DNA of 28,211 nucleotides. It comes from Welwitschia mirabilis (Eukaryota; Gnetophyta; Gnetopsida; Welwitschiales). The notes beneath the pieces were generated by a model. That model was given only the letters and a program-made list of their open reading frames with translations, was not told the DNA's origin and did no database searches. Made by a program: the position numbers and the translations under genes. This document shows, one piece after another, positions 27,535-28,211 of the stretch; position 1 is the stretch's first letter, and every line of letters begins with the position of its first letter. Where the stretch lies: contig JBOZIK010000001.1 of assembly GCA_051453625.1 (NCBI GenBank), positions 27,032,380-27,060,590 of the forward strand, written 5' to 3'.

Positions 27535-28211
27535 ATGGTGAAAATAGGAAAAGGTGAAAAATACCAGAGAGAGAGCCAATTCATTACAAAAAATATCAGA
27601 GAAGGTTTGCTAAATTTTGAATTTAAAAATCAAAATAGCCTAGGTACAAAAAAATTAGAATTTCCTAAAATTTTTGATTTTAATTTTGTAGAAGAGTCTG
27701 ATTTTAATTCTAAAAAATCTAATACCATGTCAACCTCTTACCAAAAAAAACCTATCTTGCCAAATTCAACCCCTCTTATTGGAACTATTACTCCTACTCC
27801 TCGTGTGCCTCTAAGAGATCTCATAGTAAATAAAAGACTTAAATTTTAAAACCCTTTTGACTTACCTCCAGGTGATAATGTAGAACTTAAAAACTTAAAT
27901 TCTTATCCTATCTTTCGAGGAGAACCTATTGAAAACCCCCTATAACACATCTCTGAAATTGAATAACTCATTCTTACTTCTAAAAATGGTAAAAAGTGCA
28001 TAACTAATAGAACTTATATGGTAATTTTTCCCATCACATTACAAGATAAGGATAAACTTTGGCTTAGAACAATACCTCATAAGAGCGTAAAATCTTAGAG
28101 CCAAGTTTAAGAAGCCTTTATCGAAATATTTATAAATAAAACCACCATTTGGAAATATAAGAAAGAAGTTACAAACTTCCAACAACTGCCTAACGAAGAC
28201 TATGCTTCTGC
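27535..28211 (+). pseudogene. gag: gag of E3, 5' part, runs off the window
   Basis: ATG at 27535, then MVKIGKGEKYQRESQF, and open for 104 codons to a TAA at 27847. The start is supported by alignment with E1 at 10050 and by the leader just upstream. After the TAA the same frame continues as NPFDLPPGDNVELKNLNSYP and IFRGEPIENPL, the entry of the retrotransposon gag domain, then VIFPITLQDKDKLWLRTIP and EAFIEIFINKTTIWKYKKEV, then NFQQLPNEDYAS. Five stops in about 225 codons and no frameshift, so this is the least decayed coding region here. It would form the particle shell if intact. Confidence 0.85.

Larger units (their letters stand above)
26028..28211 (+). mobile_element. Element E3: 5' LTR, primer site, leader and start of gag
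   Basis: LTR 26028-27237, primer site 27241-27258, leader with module pair, gag from 27535 running off the right edge. It is the best-preserved LTR and gag start in the window (TATA box, TG..CA ends, ATG present), so probably one of the younger insertions. Its left neighbour is RNase H of E2. TATTA (26023-26027) is the predicted target-site duplication. Confidence 0.8.

Overview
The window is AT-rich, gene-poor repeat DNA from a plant nuclear genome, almost certainly a flowering plant with a large, heavily methylated genome; I cannot name the species. I see no host gene, no tRNA or rRNA and no bacterial feature. Nearly all of it is decayed Ty3/gypsy LTR retrotransposons of the Athila/Tat kind. 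The support is gag, protease, reverse transcriptase, RNase H and integrase motifs in that order, primer sites that are decayed matches to the 3' end of plant tRNA-Asp, a long region between integrase and 3' LTR, and, in one copy, an extra ORF there.

Layout: 1-3622 is the 5' end of a minus-strand element (M), with LTR at 3622 down to gap 2138-2746, leader with repeats, and a decayed ORF of unknown product. 3623-8755 is the 3' half of a plus-strand element (E0): post-pol region, extra ORF, LTR. 8756-19392 is a nearly full-length element (E1): truncated 5' LTR, primer site, gag, protease, RT, RNase H, integrase, post-pol region, 3' LTR. 19393-21390 is the post-pol region of an older element (X). 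21391-26027 is element E2, running from 5' LTR to RNase H. 26028-28211 is element E3, running from 5' LTR to gag.

The junctions fit one nested history: E1 and E2 both landed in X, E0 landed in the 5' LTR of E1, M landed inverted in E0, and E3 landed in the RNase H region of E2. The missing halves should lie outside the window.

The most unusual signal is a 35-50 bp imperfect palindrome built from TCGTCC / GGACGA words, present about 30 times. It sits at fixed places in every copy: a 2-4 copy array in U3 (first unit always about 225-240 bp from the LTR start, then about every 100-125 bp), a pair about 90 bp apart before gag, one between protease and RT, a pair about 60 bp apart after pol, and one before the 3' LTR. 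I do not recognise this repeat family.

No element here looks able to move. In E1 the key acidic residues of protease, RT, RNase H and integrase have each been lost through a G-to-A type codon change. The extra ORF of E0 keeps one frame for 434 codons but carries about 25 stops, mostly TAG, as expected if CAG codons decayed by deamination of methylated cytosine. Several gaps are flanked by near-duplicate sequence, which points to assembly trouble.
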